Source: Cruorifilaria tuberocauda (taxonomy: Eukaryota; Nematoda; Chromadorea; Rhabditida; Onchocercidae). Taken from it: DNA of 60,801 nt. Below the pieces are notes generated by a model. That model was not told the origin of the DNA and ran no database searches. It saw nothing but the letters and a program-made list of their open reading frames with translations. A program made the position numbers and the translations under genes. Numbering within the stretch: position 1 is the first letter of the stretch; each line of letters opens with the position of its first letter. Of the stretch, positions 23,116-41,600 are shown piece after piece. The stretch covers positions 1 through 60,801 of the forward strand of contig JABVXU010000336.1 of the NCBI GenBank assembly GCA_013365365.1, written 5' to 3'.

Positions 23116-25682
23116 ATGAAATCAGAAAAGAAATTTTACAAATTTATAAAAAGTGTTTCGTTAAACAAGTTCAATAATGTAAGCATGAAACTTGATTTTT
23201 TAATTATATTAGAATTCATATAAAGTACACATTGCACTTTCAAATTGTTTCTGATCAAATTTGACAACCTGAAAAAAAAATGTAAATTATTAAAATATCT
23301 TTACTTCTCAATATTTTCGAACTGTAAAATGTTTGAAGTAATTAATTAATTAAGCTATAAAAGCTAGATTTCAGTTTTATTAAAATTAATAAATTTTTTG
23401 GAAATCTTTGTTTTTATCGGAATTGTGTATTTGATCTACGAACGTTATAAAAAAATTTTCTCGTTATTTCACTGTGTTTACAAAAAATATTTTTCACAGA
23501 TATTCATTCTCACAGTGAAATCATTTCAGATCTAATCAAATTTCACAGTACTTCATTTTTTTCTTTTTTTTTTTTTTTGAGAAATCTGTGGTGTTCCACT
23601 TTTTTTTTTTTTTAAATTAATAGTGTGCCGTACTGATTAAAGTATAATCAACCATACTTTCGTTCTTCCACTTATCAAAGTTACATCGAAATTCTTATCA
23701 AATAAATATTGAGCTTGAGTTGCAAGTTATGATGAAAGAGAATTGAAACTTTAACGATGATGTAATTTATGCTAAATGATTCTTCACATGAATTATAATC
23801 TTTCATTTTTTTATTTTTGTACAACAATATTACCAAAGATCTCGACATAAAAGGGAAAAATGGAAAAAAAAAGGGAAAGGAGGGAAGCAAGTGAGATAGA
23901 GAGAGAGAGAGAGAGAGAGAGGTCAAAGGGAAGGAAAAAATTAGGGGTTAAATTATCGAAGTGAGAAGGAAACGAAAATGGAAGCGAAAAAAGGAATGAA
24001 ATTCCGGATTAAACGAAACTTGAAATTGAAAAAAAATTTTTAGTCATCTTATAAAGTCTTTGAACAAAATAAAGTTAAAAATTAAATTAAATTGAAGTAT
24101 CAGACAGAAAAAAAGTAAAAGAGCAGTGAAAATGTTTTTCTCATTATCATATCAATTCAGACCTATCAATTAGCATAAGAAAAAAATGGCAGTTCTCTCG
24201 AATATATTTGCTTCATTCAGACTTGACCTTTTCGTCTTTTATCGTATCGTCTGAAAGCCTTTTATAACTGAAAAAAATTACGTATTGATGAAAATGACAA
24301 TTGTATCGAAAAAAAAAAAGAGGTTTGAGTATTAAACCATTTTAGCTGAACGATTCAAGTGAACCGGAACAGTTACAAAATTTTTTTTCTTGAGTACATG
24401 GTATATCCCGTGAAGTGGCACTTTTCAAGGTTAATATAAGATCAGGCTATCTTTGTCATGAAATTATCAAAGAGAGAGAGAAAGATGTTAAAACTGCGAG
24501 GCCTGTGAATCAACAAACCGGTATTTTCTATATTTTCTCTCGTATAACATGGAATAATGATCACCTGCCAACAGATCTTTTATTCCTCCTTAACGTTAAA
24601 ACTTTTTATTAACGAATAAATCAATCATTTAATCAATCGAACTCTTGTTTACCTCTTTCTCTCTAACTTCATGACATTAAAAATTGTTTACAGCTAAATC
24701 TATCACTTTTCAAATAACACTGCTGTTCAAGGATTCATTTAATTCAAAAGTTTAGAGATAACGGATGATAATATATACAAATCATTTTTTTAATTTGCGC
24801 TCATAAAGAGTATTTTTTTTGTGTGTAGATAAAACTTTTTCATACCGTCCCAAGATAGCTTATTGAATGGACCGTATTTGCTGAATAATTTGAAATTTCG
24901 ACATTTTTGGGTGAATGGTGTGAATGGCGAGTGTGGATTAGGTTGTTTCTAATGGATTGATGAGACATGGGGTCAAGTAAATGTAGTGCAGTATGTGTGT
25001 AACGTGTGAAAATAACTTAATTTTTTTTGTCTATCATTTATATGAATAATTTCACTTAATTGCACGATATTCCCACGCTCTCTCAGTGAATATTCTCTCG
25101 CTATAGCGAGGGAACAGACTGAATCATCATTCTATTTCTCATTATTTACATTCCTTATTTGTTACTGGTCTTTTCCACAATCGACTGATTATTTCTTTTA
25201 ACAAAAAAATTCGATAATATTCTTTCTAAATCCTTTTTTTAAAAAAAGGAATTCGATTTTAAATAAATTTTTTCACTTTATTATCACTTAATTCTGTCTA
25301 TATTCCATAGCTCTATCTATATTCTATTTTATATCTGTATTTTGAAGTATAAAAATGTTATCACTTATGCACCATCTAATGCAGTAGTTATCTTGAACAG
25401 TGAGAAATTTTGACCAGTTTTTTAGGTAGTAATGTAGCATTACAGGTGATATCTGATTTTTCGGTAATGAATCAGCTTTTATTCTTTGGGGGATCAAGAG
25501 GAGAGCAGTTAGTGTTGTATCTATCCTTTTAATTCACATGCCCTTAAATCGACTGCTTCATATGAGTGTTTTTAAACATTCTGAGCGGATGTACATTTTC
25601 TAATGCTTATTAAGCAAATTTTTGTAATAGATTAGTATTAATTGACATGTTTAACAGATTAGCGGTTAAAAAAGGGTGAAAG

Positions 25683-25721
<39 letters not shown>

Positions 25722-25856
25722 CAAGCATTGTTGCTTGCTTCACATCTTTTCCTAGTTACATGATGACAGCGGCGAATTGGAATTGCTGTAGCAGATTTTG
25801 TTGTCGTCGATATTATGTTTAAAATTTGTTAATTGAGACTCAGTTGGATATTTGTT
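23116..25856. other. Intergenic region and promoter side of the RNA helicase gene
   Basis: No gene is supported; the open frames are short and lack motifs. It contains a GA tract (about 23895-23920), a perfect 14-bp palindrome (25097-25110) and a TA tract (25688-25723). The less AT-rich patch near 24840-25020 is a plausible promoter or leader area for the helicase. Confidence 0.45.
25688..25723. repeat. (TA)n microsatellite
   Basis: About 17 TA units, roughly 190 bp upstream of the helicase start codon. Confidence 0.95.
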
Positions 25857-25864
25857 GTTTTCAG
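25857..25864 (+). promoter_or_regulatory. Candidate spliced-leader acceptor of the helicase mRNA
   Basis: GTTTTCAG ends at 25864, 49 bases upstream of the ATG at 25914. Placement and sequence fit a nematode trans-splice site. A cis intron in the 5' UTR is the alternative. Confidence 0.4.
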
Positions 25865-25913
25865 ATTTTGCTGTGCTTCATTATTGTCTCAGAGGTCCAA
25901 CGACATAACTGTG

Positions 25914-30555
<4,642 letters not shown>

Positions 30556-31257
30556 AGAGCTTGCACTTGATCTTAAATGCGTTCGTTTTCGTATCTCCAA
30601 ACAGTATCGCACATATTTCTCGAGATTTATGGATCGACATTGCAAGGCCTTTAATAATTTGAGGAGATATGTGTTATTTGAGATGATGGAAAATTCTCGA
30701 AAGTGGTTTTTGCAAGTTATTTCCTTATCGTTTAATTCGTAATTGATTGTGAATTAGTTCTTCTCGTGTTTATATATATGTGTGTCTATTTAGTTGTGTT
30801 ATTCTGCAACACTAAGTCATTGATGATCTTTGGATTTATTCATGTCCAATCTTAATTTTATGAATCCTCTCCATGTTGTGTTTTTTATTGTCATAATTAT
30901 TTCGTCTCCTATGGTTGTAATCATCGTTAACGCTGAAGTACTGCTCTGATAACTTGGTTGCCGGCGTTGAACGACAAAATTTGTTTCGTTACAAAAGTTA
31001 CTTCAAAAACAGCTGAGGTATTGTAGTAGACATGACGAAGAGGGATTCATAGATTGTGGGTATGGGACAATGAACATCTAATCGATAATCGTTATTTCTC
31101 TTATAGAAAAGAAATGTGGCCAAGCGCAGCATTCTTATTAATTTAAAGATCTTTTAATCCAAATTCAGTTTGGCATCTCATGGAGCCAAATATTAGGCTT
31201 GTATTGCAAATACGGTTGAAATAAAACGATTTTTTTTTTGTTACATGGCAATAAGTA
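30556..31257. other. Convergent 3' UTR space between helicase and mrpl-2
   Basis: 702 bp between two stop codons on opposite strands. No open frame with gene-like features. It should hold both 3' ends; the transcripts may overlap. Confidence 0.5.
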
Positions 31258-33286
31258 TCAATCGGGATATTCACGATAATTGAAGCCAGCATGAGCCATG
31301 TGCGGCATGCGATGTATGCCAGTGAGTCCACTTTGCTGTTCACTGGTGAGGGTATATGACTGGGATTCTGGTGGTAGTCTTTCTGGTTTCACTCTAAAAT
31401 GAAAATTATCTGGTAGTAAGTTGGCGTAGAAGACTGCAAGGATGACAGAAAGCCTGACATGAGTCCAGACGAGTAGCGACGGTACGGCAGTGGTGCTGAC
31501 AATATTTCTTACGAGTGCTGGTTTAGATGTACTTATTTCGTAAGCATGTCTACTAATTATTCTCTATTGGCATGATAAAAACTAAATAGAGCAGATAGAT
31601 ATAAGTAATCTACGTTCTCGGTGGTGGTAGTCTTCGTACTTTCCGACCCAAATAGCCATCTTTCTTCTGGAACAAGCCACTCGACATCTTGTAGCCAAAG
31701 CGTCGATGCATTTGTGCTGAGCCGAAAATCTTGTCATGGAATTCTGCATGTGATAATCTGCCAACTGTAGCCATGCATTCCTTTGACAGGACAAATTCGT
31801 GTTTGTGAGGCAGCTGAAAACAGTAAGATGATTTTTTTTCTGATTTGACATGTTCAGTGCTTTTTAAGTTCTCTTGTTAGATGCTTCTAACTTGTGACTT
31901 CGAAAGAAACTGTGAGCAATTTCTCAATAGAAATTTGAGATTAAACTCAGTACTTATATGTAAATTAAAATAAACTTTAAATTGGTTCTTTATAATGGGG
32001 ATAAATTTTCAATTAAAAACTCTTATATTCCATTCTAAACAACAAGTTAGGATTTTATTAATTAGAAATTTCAAGAACTTGCCCTAATAATAACAGAATC
32101 ACCCTGATGCCTGATAACCTCAGCACATGTGCCAGCGGTAACAATAAAGACATCATCATCCGTTGAAGGATATTTCCGTACATTTGGAAATTTTTCAACT
32201 GAATTAACTAATGAACCAACTGCTAACGCTCCTAACGGATATGCATTACCTTCTTTTCCTTAAAATTATTGAATTAAAAATCGAATGAATAAAATTACTG
32301 AAATTACAATTGCTTAAAAATTTATTGAGTAAAGAATCTAGATTCTGCCTTAGAAAAATCTCCCAACCTTCCTGAGGATTTTCAGGTATGTAACACGTTG
32401 TACTGATAATTTGTCCAGCCATCATATTCTCCGTTGCTAATATCCACCGTTTACCTTCCCAACCAGCAACAAGTGCAATAAAAGATGTTCTATTCGGATC
32501 TCGTCGTACCTCAATAACCTTAAATATGGTTGAAGATATGCCTTTCAGCGTTATCAATCCTATAATCTTAATATTTGACATTTAACTATATTTAAATTAT
32601 TAATGGTATACATTTACTATTTTTGGTGCTGAAGTTCATCTTATTTCAACAGGTTTTCTGTAAGCTGGAATTTTTTCTTATTATTACAACATAAGACTTT
32701 TAGCAAAAATTAATAACAAAAAAAGCTAAATGCCAAGTCAAATAATTTTTTGCACGATCAACAGTACAAAAAATATCTTGAAAAAATTGCTACCCGCTCA
32801 TCATAAGTAGCATCAGGCTCTTTTGGCCCACGTCGATGAAAATCGACCATAAAATAATCGAATTTGACACCACCACCGATATGCTGATTGACTTTTCGAC
32901 CTGTTAAAAAGGATAATTTCTTCTAACTTTGGACACCAGCAAAACCGCCAGTGACCTTGTGCAGGAAAATCTTATTTAATGTATCTTCAGTTTAATTCTG
33001 TATGGTGAAGTGAATTGAGCTTGAAGTGCAGGGAGTGAAGACGATAAATGATGATATGCAAAGCTAAGGCCAAACCTGTTTGGGGATCACGTCCACCAAG
33101 ACGACGTAAAACTAAAGGTTCATGCGTGTATTTTCCTTTTGTCTGCCTTATTAGGTCTTCCATATCCCAAAGATATCTCGGTAGAGGTTTTGTTCCGCGA
33201 GCAGGCATAAAACGTTTCGCCAAGACGGATAAAACATGAGGTGATAGGTGGACGCAATGTAATACGCTTCCTATACCAATTTGCAT
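31258..33286 (-). CDS. mrpl-2: Mitochondrial large-subunit ribosomal protein L2 (uL2m)
   Basis: Minus-strand exons 33286-33076, 32900-32794, 32518-32368, 32258-32083, 31813-31614 and 31393-31258 sum to 981 nt (326 aa). Family hallmarks: [30 protein letters not shown], a central [17 protein letters not shown] typical of L2 barrels, [15 protein letters not shown] and the [10 protein letters not shown] block. uL2 helps form the peptidyl-transferase centre and binds 16S-like rRNA; the eukaryotic extensions point to the mitochondrial form. Oddities: intron 4 starts with GC (AGG/GCAAGT), which is needed to keep VIIRLPHKHEF in frame, and a final exon adds about 45 residues after the PPPRT segment (stopping at the TAG in exon 5 would give 282 aa). 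An SL-like acceptor lies 16 bases upstream of the ATG, consistent with a downstream operon position after sand-1. Confidence 0.92.
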
Positions 33287-33301
33287 TTTAACCGAAGATT
33301 C

Positions 33302-33310
33302 CTGTAAAAC
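33302..33310 (-). promoter_or_regulatory. Candidate spliced-leader acceptor of mrpl-2
   Basis: On the minus strand GTTTTACAG ends at 33302, 15 bases before the mrpl-2 ATG. A trans-splice site this close to the ATG is typical of nematode mRNAs, including downstream operon genes. Confidence 0.45.
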
Positions 33311-34231
33311 ACCTTCGGAACCAATGTATCACCAAATTGTAAATTAATCAGCCTATTACTAATGCCCAATATAGATAAACAGAGCTTACATAGGCTTATT
33401 TGTTGCACAAATTCCTTAATCCAAAACATGAAAGAACAAAACAAATTTAACAGCTGTACCAATCTATGCATATTTATTTATGACATGAGGATGTAATAAA
33501 GAAATCGCGAATTATTTACACCATGTAATCAAATGAATTTTAAGCAAAATAGTAAATTTTTATCAAATCTGGCATGTCGATCACACTTTCACGAATGATA
33601 TTAGAATTTATATGATAAATCTGCACTTTTAAACCAAATTCGATTCTTTTCACTTATAGGAAAGAAATCGAAAGACCTATCATTTAGAATTATATGTAAC
33701 AAAGAAATCGAATTATGTGGTAAAAAATTGGGAAGGCTGCATATAATTAAAAAGATCATATGAAGCGGAGAAAAAGTTAAATTCTTTGAGCAGCTCTATT
33801 TAAGGATTATACATTAAAGACAACGACAAATCAGAATTTAGGAGTTTTGCTATTAAATTATTAGTCATAGCATAAATGCTTCGTTTCCGTATTTAGTTTA
33901 AAATCTATTCCAGAAACATCATCCTAAAGTAACAGAGAGCATGATCACTTCCAAGCAAAACTTTAGAAAAAAAATGCATTTACTATCACGGTCAAAGTAT
34001 GGTTATTTTCTATAAAATATAAAAAAAAATTACCCTTTCCATGTAGAATTCTTCCAAATATATCCGGTAATCTAATAAAACTATGTAATGAATCCCAGCT
34101 ATTCTTTAACTTCATAATCTATGCCCGACAAAAAATATGTTGTACTTTTTTTTTTCCAATTCTTCGTGAATGAAACGAATAATAATTGAGTAAAACATCG
34201 CTCATCAATATGCACCGTAAACTTCATAAGT
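33311..34231. other. Gap between sand-1 and mrpl-2
   Basis: About 0.9 kb, with only short open frames. It probably contains the sand-1 3' UTR and, if the two genes form an operon, the intercistronic region. Confidence 0.5.
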
Positions 34232-37200
34232 TTAGAAATACACAGAGGAAGTAGTAAAGAACTTTGTTTCTTCCTTTTTGAGCAGTTTCAAAAGACGATC
34301 GACATGTGTGCTTGCTGATGCACGCGTCACAAACGGGCTTAGTACACAGTGCAATTCGTAATTCGAGGTAACCTGAAGGAATCCACATCATAACAAACAG
34401 TAATTCAAACTTCCTTCTTAATTTAAAATAAATTTAAAGTGGACTCGAAACGATATGCCACGAAAGTTATTCCTAGCATCATAAAGACGAGCATAACCCA
34501 TCTTAGATTCAATGCTTCATGAACCCTTATTAAACAGATAAATCAAAATTAATAAATGAATAACGTTAATTTTCATCGAGGAGAATCTTCAACCATTTCC
34601 AGTGCATAATTCTCAGCTAAGACAAGAAAGAATTTCTATGTTTGCGATAGTTAGAATGCTATGATATTGTCATGATTTTTTCATTCTTACCCTTTTGCTA
34701 AATCCGAGAACATATCAATTTTATTTCTCATAATGTGCTATAAAGTTTGAAACATTTCACTTTCATACCATTGTAAAGCTTGATCGTTCAATGTACACTT
34801 TAACTTACCATTATGTACAGCATATTATTTTTATAAAATAGTATTTGGATACCGACTATCTCCCTTAAACTGAAAGTTATTTAAATAATGACTCAGTTTA
34901 GCATTGAAAAAACGAAAATATTAAACTTGCATTTGACAGTAAACAACATTCTGGCCCTGAAATGAATAAATGCCTCAGATTCGGCGTTCGCATTGAATAA
35001 GCAAACATTTTTTTATAATACTCGTGCAGCTTCCAACGTTCCTTTCTACTGATAAATGGCAATGAATTTTGCGAACAACATATTTGACTTGAGCATCGGT
35101 TCTTGTAAATGAAATGCCACAACTCCGAAGGAGAATCCTATAAACGTATTGCATTTCTTGAAAAAATTCAAAAAATTGATCAATATCTCGATTTTTGAAA
35201 CTGGAGGATGTAATTCTAATCTTTTTTGTTTGTACTGAATAACTGAAGTGAAATACCGTTTGCATATCGAAGAAAGTAGGATTCTCTACGGCGTTCTTTA
35301 ATGAAACATGTAACTTCGATGAAAGTAACTTCGTAATAATTGCTTCTTTCACAACACGAAGGGTCTCAAATGCACCACGTTCCAGAGATAACAGTAACAA
35401 GCACGCGCTACTTCCTTCCCAGATAAAAGAAACATATGCATAAAGGAATCCCCTAAATTTTTTACAATATAAGATCATAAAGAAATTTCAGTAAGAGACA
35501 GGTATGGTTTTAGCTAAGAGCATCACATAATTCTACAATAATTTTAAGCTTTGACAACGTCAAAAATGTTAATCTGTTAATAAATCTTAACCATATATCA
35601 GTCAATCAACAAAAAGTGAATGATCCCAGAAAGGGATTTCGACATGTACGCGGACTTCGATACGACACTACCATGTAAATATAATTTCAAACTCCGTTAG
35701 TTTCCTATTATGCGCTACGAGAATGAGACTTCGTCTTCACTTTAATCGTTCTAGATGTCTAAGAATACCCTATAATTGATTGTTAGCTTTCACAATGACA
35801 GATAAGGAAAACTTAAAATAAATTATGTTTCAAGTGAAAAAGGTACGTGTCGTTAAAATGCGGCAAGCATATGGGTATCCAGTTATCAGCATTCTTCAGT
35901 GACGGGTTACAATCAATAAGATTGATAAGGAGATGCAAATCGCATGGATTTAATGCAATACCCTTCATTCGAACTACCGTAATTAGTTGTCTATTAGCTA
36001 AAACCAATCCGTATACAACATTTTTAACCTAAAATAAAACTAATGAAAACAAAATATGAGTAGTAAACAACAAGTTATAAGACATAACAGCTGTAGCAAG
36101 TCAAATATAAAACCAGGACGAATTTTCGAATAAAAAAAGAAGTGAAATTTTAACAAACTTAACTTTGCATTGTTCACTGCTGATACAATTGCATTTGTGA
36201 ACTGTTCCCGATCTGCAAAAGTCATAGGAAATATCCGAATTGAACGCATAAAGACTGCTATGTCATTCCTGTAACCGTACACTATGGCATTTAAATGTCG
36301 ATCTGTACCTGAAAAGATATTTCTCATGAATAAAACAAAATACTGGACATTAATGAGAAGTACAAAACCGACGTAGAGAAATGAAGCAGCCATACTATTA
36401 TCATCTAGCATTCAATTAGTATAGTCCACGTCTATCAGATAGCACTATTATCAGTATGTATGCATATATAAGCAATTTTCCAAACTCACGGATACTTCAT
36501 ATTCCTTTGAGAAAAACTATTTTCTTATACACCTAAAAAAGTTTATCATATGAAAAACACGTACCTTTGAGCATAAATCGCAAATCAAAATTAGGTCCTT
36601 TAGTTTCAAAAATCGAAACCAATTGAGCACGACAAATTATTGAAAGCATCTGAAATGTGAAATCTCACACCTTCGTCAAAATACTTTAATTATACATTTA
36701 TATGGCGAAAATAAGAAAATACAATGATGCTTTCTCATCGTCCAGTCTTTTTGCCATTTCCAGAGAGCAAGCAAAATTTGAGATTTGGATATCACAGAAT
36801 TTTAATTTTGAATAAAAACAAATCATAACATTAAAGTATTCTAAGGACATCCTTTCGATTAAATTAATATAAAAAAAGTTACCTGTTTGTAAACAAGATC
36901 CACCTGAGCATCCAGTTGAAACCCGTCACGTGAGACAATACATAAAATAAGTGGACTTCGATATGAGAATGATATTTGCAAATGACCCGAACGAATTCGT
37001 TTAAGACTGTCATTCCATGAAGTAACAACCATAACGAATGTTTGAATGAGCGCAATAAGTGAACATAATTGCTCTTCATATCCACAAGATGCGAAAATTG
37101 GTTTGCCCACTTCCGATAACACAAATACCTTAAAAACACAGAGATGTGTTGATATTAACAAAAAATCAAGGAAAAAGTTGTATTCTAGATGATATGGTTA

Positions 37201-37738
37201 AAAGCGCCACCAGAGTCTTTTGAACAGTACCGTAAAATCACGACGTGACAATTCATCAAGCAGAGCTTCACCATCACATCCGTCTTCTTCATATGTTCCG
37301 TCATCAGCTATTCGTAATCCCTGAAAATTTATTTACCGCAATAAATGTATGTACTCATTTCGAATGAACTGAAATTTAGGTAAAATTAACAGAGAACAAA
37401 CTGCTGCAGTTTGGTCGAGGTCAACATCAAGTCCCTCGTTTGCTTCAGGTATATTTGTGCCACCAGGCACAGTTGATATCAATTCAGATTCAGAATCCAG
37501 CTTCACTAGTCCATTCAATTAGTCATCGTCACGATGCAAATCCAGACAATCAAAAATTGCTGTTCAACAGTAGAATTAACAAGCACTCGTCAACTTCCAG
37601 ATCAATTCCAAGTATATCTAAACTGTACTCCTTTACTAAATCATATTTATTCGTTAATCTCACCGATTTCTCAAAATTCGTTAGTGACCTATTCTTTATG
37701 CAGAAAAACGGTAACTTCAGTAGTTTATACTGCATCAT
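34232..37738 (-). CDS. sand-1: MON1/SAND-1 vacuolar fusion protein
   Basis: Minus-strand exons: 37738-37664 (least certain), 37500-37402, 37320-37231, 37128-36883, 36649-36565, 36308-36178, 36028-35847, 35452-35050, 34956-34927 and 34372-34232, about 493 codons, normal for MON1. Recognised by VFVLSEVGKPIFASCGYEEQ (first longin domain), LKGTDRHLN, the VKNVVYGLVLANRQLITVVR strand block, PCDLHLLINLI, PICLPHFND, GFLYAYVSF and a C-terminal block ending in LLKLLKKEE. With CCZ1, MON1 is the guanine-nucleotide exchange factor that converts Rab5 endosomes to Rab7 late endosomes. One exon is only 30 nt. The N-terminal exon is a guess based on a donor after FEKS and frame continuity; the long acidic N-terminus of vertebrate MON1 is absent or unrecognised. 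It sits between a Rab4-effector-like gene and mrpl-2 on the same strand. Confidence 0.9.
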
Positions 37739-38641
37739 TCATGGAATTTTAAAATTCCTTAAATGAGAATTTTTGTAAATAACTATAATGATTTACTGTT
37801 ATGGTTGTTTACGAAACATAAAGCCAGATATATCACACTTCGAAAATTGAATGTTCCAAGTTATAAAGTACTTATAGTAAGAATGATGCCTCAATAACTT
37901 GACATTTACGGAATGTAGAAAGCTAAATTTCCAAAACTGCACTAATTTATTCAAGCAATAAACTTATCACTTCGTGATATTTCAATTGAAGTATTGCACG
38001 AATACAAAGACATGCAATTAGGCCATCACAACCTCGAATAAGATGAATAAAATATCAAAACTAAGCAATTTACCGGGTGCAGCAGTGCATAATATGTGCA
38101 TACTTCCTGTCACATTTCTTTTGTTTAACCTTAATTAATCCTTTCTTTATTGGAAATTAACAATTTCATTGTTCTAAACACCTTGCCACTTTTATACCTC
38201 GTTTATGCATCAAATACAAATATCACCTGTATAGAAGAATGTCAACAGCAAAGTGAACTTTTTCTATTTCTACAGATGCAATTGCATTTTCGCGCAAAAC
38301 CTGCACTACTCAAAAGTTCATAAAAACAATAGGTAAGCATAAGACAAACAACTGCAGTAAATTATTCATATTAGTCTATTTACAATTTATTTATATTAAG
38401 CAAAAAAAGCATCTCCCACTGTTTCATATTTCCGATGAAGAATTACAATACTTGTCCGCCATTCTACTGTTTTCCAGAGAATTTTATAATCCTCTAATTC
38501 AGAGGACTTCATAAGTGAATCTATTGTAAAAAAGCTTATGTGAAGTACTTCAGTAAATCTAATTAGCAATTTTATCGAAATCTTCTTCACTTTCTAGTTT
38601 CTAGGGAACGAAGTAGTTCATCCTTCCCATATATGTGACAA
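37739..38641. other. Gap between the GRIPAP1-like gene and sand-1
   Basis: 903 bp with no convincing gene. On the minus strand there is an AATAAA (complement of plus TTTATT near 38146) about 0.5 kb after the upstream stop, and acceptor-like CAG sites further down. This fits an upstream 3' end plus spliced-leader addition, but no single site is decisive. Confidence 0.4.
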
Positions 38642-41600
38642 TTAATTACCACCTTTCTCCAATAATGTTTGGATATTCTGCAAAAAACAGAACCTCAGAC
38701 CAATGAATTAAAACATAAATACATATAATTCAAAACATCATAGAAAGGCATAATAGGAGATAATTCGTACCATTCAACCTTACACCAAAAAAAGTACTGG
38801 GCTTAAAGGAGAGTTCCAACATAATACTGTGGTATTAAATTACAACTCGAACCCACCTTTTGCAAAACTAAATTTTTCGACAGTGTTTCCTCTAACATGC
38901 GTTGCAACCGCCGATTCATATCACGTATATCAGCAGCTGATTCATCCATACGAACCATTTCAAGCATACGACGAAATCGCAAACCTTGAATCACCAGCAA
39001 TTATCGGAAAAAAAAACAAACAAGCTAGAAAGCATAAATAATTTGAAGAAATTTCAGCTGGGAGAGAGCGAAACCAATCTTAGAAACATCATACCAGGTG
39101 ATGAATTTGCCACTTGCGGGCTATGATTAGTATCGGGTATAGTACGAATCCACTGCGCAATTACTTCACTCTTTTCATCTACTTCTTTTCGCAATAAAGT
39201 GTTCTCTTCTTCGATTACATTTAACTGAAAAACATTACATTAAACTCCGCCATATCCAAAATTAATATCATAATACAATCCACTATCTTCCTCTTTTCTT
39301 CCCCACTAATAAAAATATGATTGATAAAATGTGCGAAAAATAAATAACTACTTACACGATCAATAGTCTCGGCATGTTTCTTTTGCAAAACGGCTAAACG
39401 ACTAATTAATTCTGCATTATCAGCTTCTAACATTGATGCAGAACAGGAACTTTCTTCGTCGAAATTCTGCAACTATGCCGGATCAATTATTGAAAACTGT
39501 GACAAAAATATTGTGAATAAAATACAATAAATAGATGCCTTCAACAAATAAATTTTTCAGGATAAGATTACTATCAATAAGCATCTCAGTAATGAAAGCC
39601 ACCTATTATTGGATCAACGTTCTATAACAACAATAAGCAACGTACCGTAAATTTCATCCTGTATTTTATGATGATTACAGCATCAAGCCACTTAACAAAA
39701 CTTTCTCTCTCAGACCTACAGTGACAGCAAATTATTAAAGCAAATTTCAAACAAACAAACATGAAAGGAATTTCTATCCGGTTCTGCTACAAACGCCCAC
39801 GAACAAATGCTGGATTCTCCATCACCTTTCATTTTGAAACGATCAGAAAGAGTAGACGGTGATCCAGCTACTCGTATTCGGGCACTATCTGTAATTTGGC
39901 TTTCCATTTTATCAATCATCTCATTAATCTGATCTTAAGATAATTTTTATCGATTTTATGATGGAAATTAAATTATGAGACACTGTAAGTTAAATCTACC
40001 AGGTAACTAATTTGCAAAGTCAACTCCACTCACTACTAATGTCTATACACATATGAGCAGTCTCTCAATAATGAATGCAGCAAACAGGTTGTACAGTAGT
40101 ACGTTGTAAAAAAACTCACTATGTGTACAGACATTAGCATCACCCATACCAAGAGCCTCATCCAAGTGTTTTTCAGCTTGTTCAGCACGCTTCTTCTCTG
40201 ACTGTACTTGACGCCGTAATTCCTTTACCATTGAAGACTAAAAAGAAAATACAGGTTAGATACAGCTGTCAGTCAAAGATGACCGTCTCTTGCAAACTTG
40301 AGATACTTAAAATCTTATTTTGGGGTGACAAAATTCATGTTTAAGTGAGTGAACGATACTGTTCAAATCATTGAACAATAAAAGGATCATAACAAAGTCC
40401 TCGAAAAACTCGCCCTACTGATTAAAAAAAATGATAAAAAAGAGAGGAAACTCGCTTGTTTCTTGAGCGCTACTTTGATTTCTTCATCTTTTCTTTTGAT
40501 CTCTTCCTCACTTTCCTTTATTTTTGCTTCTAAAGCCTCTTTAATCATTTCAAATTTCTGAACTGTTGAAGCTTGCTCCTGAAAATTAGAAATGATCATA
40601 AGCTCAAAATCATTTAAATTACGCTTAGATTTATTAATAATATTTAATAAAACTGTAAAATATCCCGAAAGGAAAACTTAAAACGTTAAAGGAAAAGTAT
40701 ACCTCTTCTTTAGAACGCTGCAATTCTAATACATGCATATTTAACGCTTGAATTTCAGTGTCAAATCCCTTCTTCATTTCTTTCCAAACCGCTTCGTCCG
40801 CTATCTTTTTTTCCTCAAAATTTATCGACCCGTATTTACTCATTTAAAATATTAACAATATCAATAAATACAGTAAACTGAGCTTTCATCGAAATAGATT
40901 AAAAGAAATGATGTGAGGAAAAGCCAGCACAGGTACTTCCTTATGAATCTAAAGGAGTTGGGTCACAATCAGTGATATTAAATAGCAGAAACACGTATAT
41001 TGTACGATATGAATTCATGAGAACAAACTTTTTCAGCCAAAACCTCTGCTTTCAAAATCTGCAATTCCATTTCAAGAATGTTTTGTAATTTCTGTCCTTC
41101 TCTCAACATAGCATCCTTTTCGGAAATATCTTTGTTGATATCCCGCAATCTTTCACATTCCATTTCCAAACTTCGCACATATTCCTGTATTCATCAATAT
41201 AACCAACCATTTATATTTAAAACTTCCAGAAATCATTATCACAAATCAGTCATTTGCAATCTTCTCCGAAATATTTTAACACAATATTACCATTAAATCT
41301 TTTCAAATACCACACAAAATCAGTAATTCTATGTACCTGCGAATCATCAGTTTGTGACTTTTCATCAGAAGTAATAACGACTTTTTCCATTGATGTTCCA
41401 TCAAAATTCTGCAATGCTATGATTGCTTCTTCTTTCTCTTTAAGGAGTTGTTTAACAGCTGTGTACATCTGTACAGTTTCTTGTAGCTCGCGTTGCAAAT
41501 TTGCTAACCTATAATAAGTTAAAATCTATAAATGCTGATTTAATGTTACTCATCTATTCAAATCATGAAGGCTCGATTACATACCTAACTCGCTCTGTAT

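Noticed and set aside
24415..24612. A 65-codon plus-strand open frame upstream of the helicase
   Set aside because: It does not begin with ATG, has no recognised domain and no neighbouring exon continues it.
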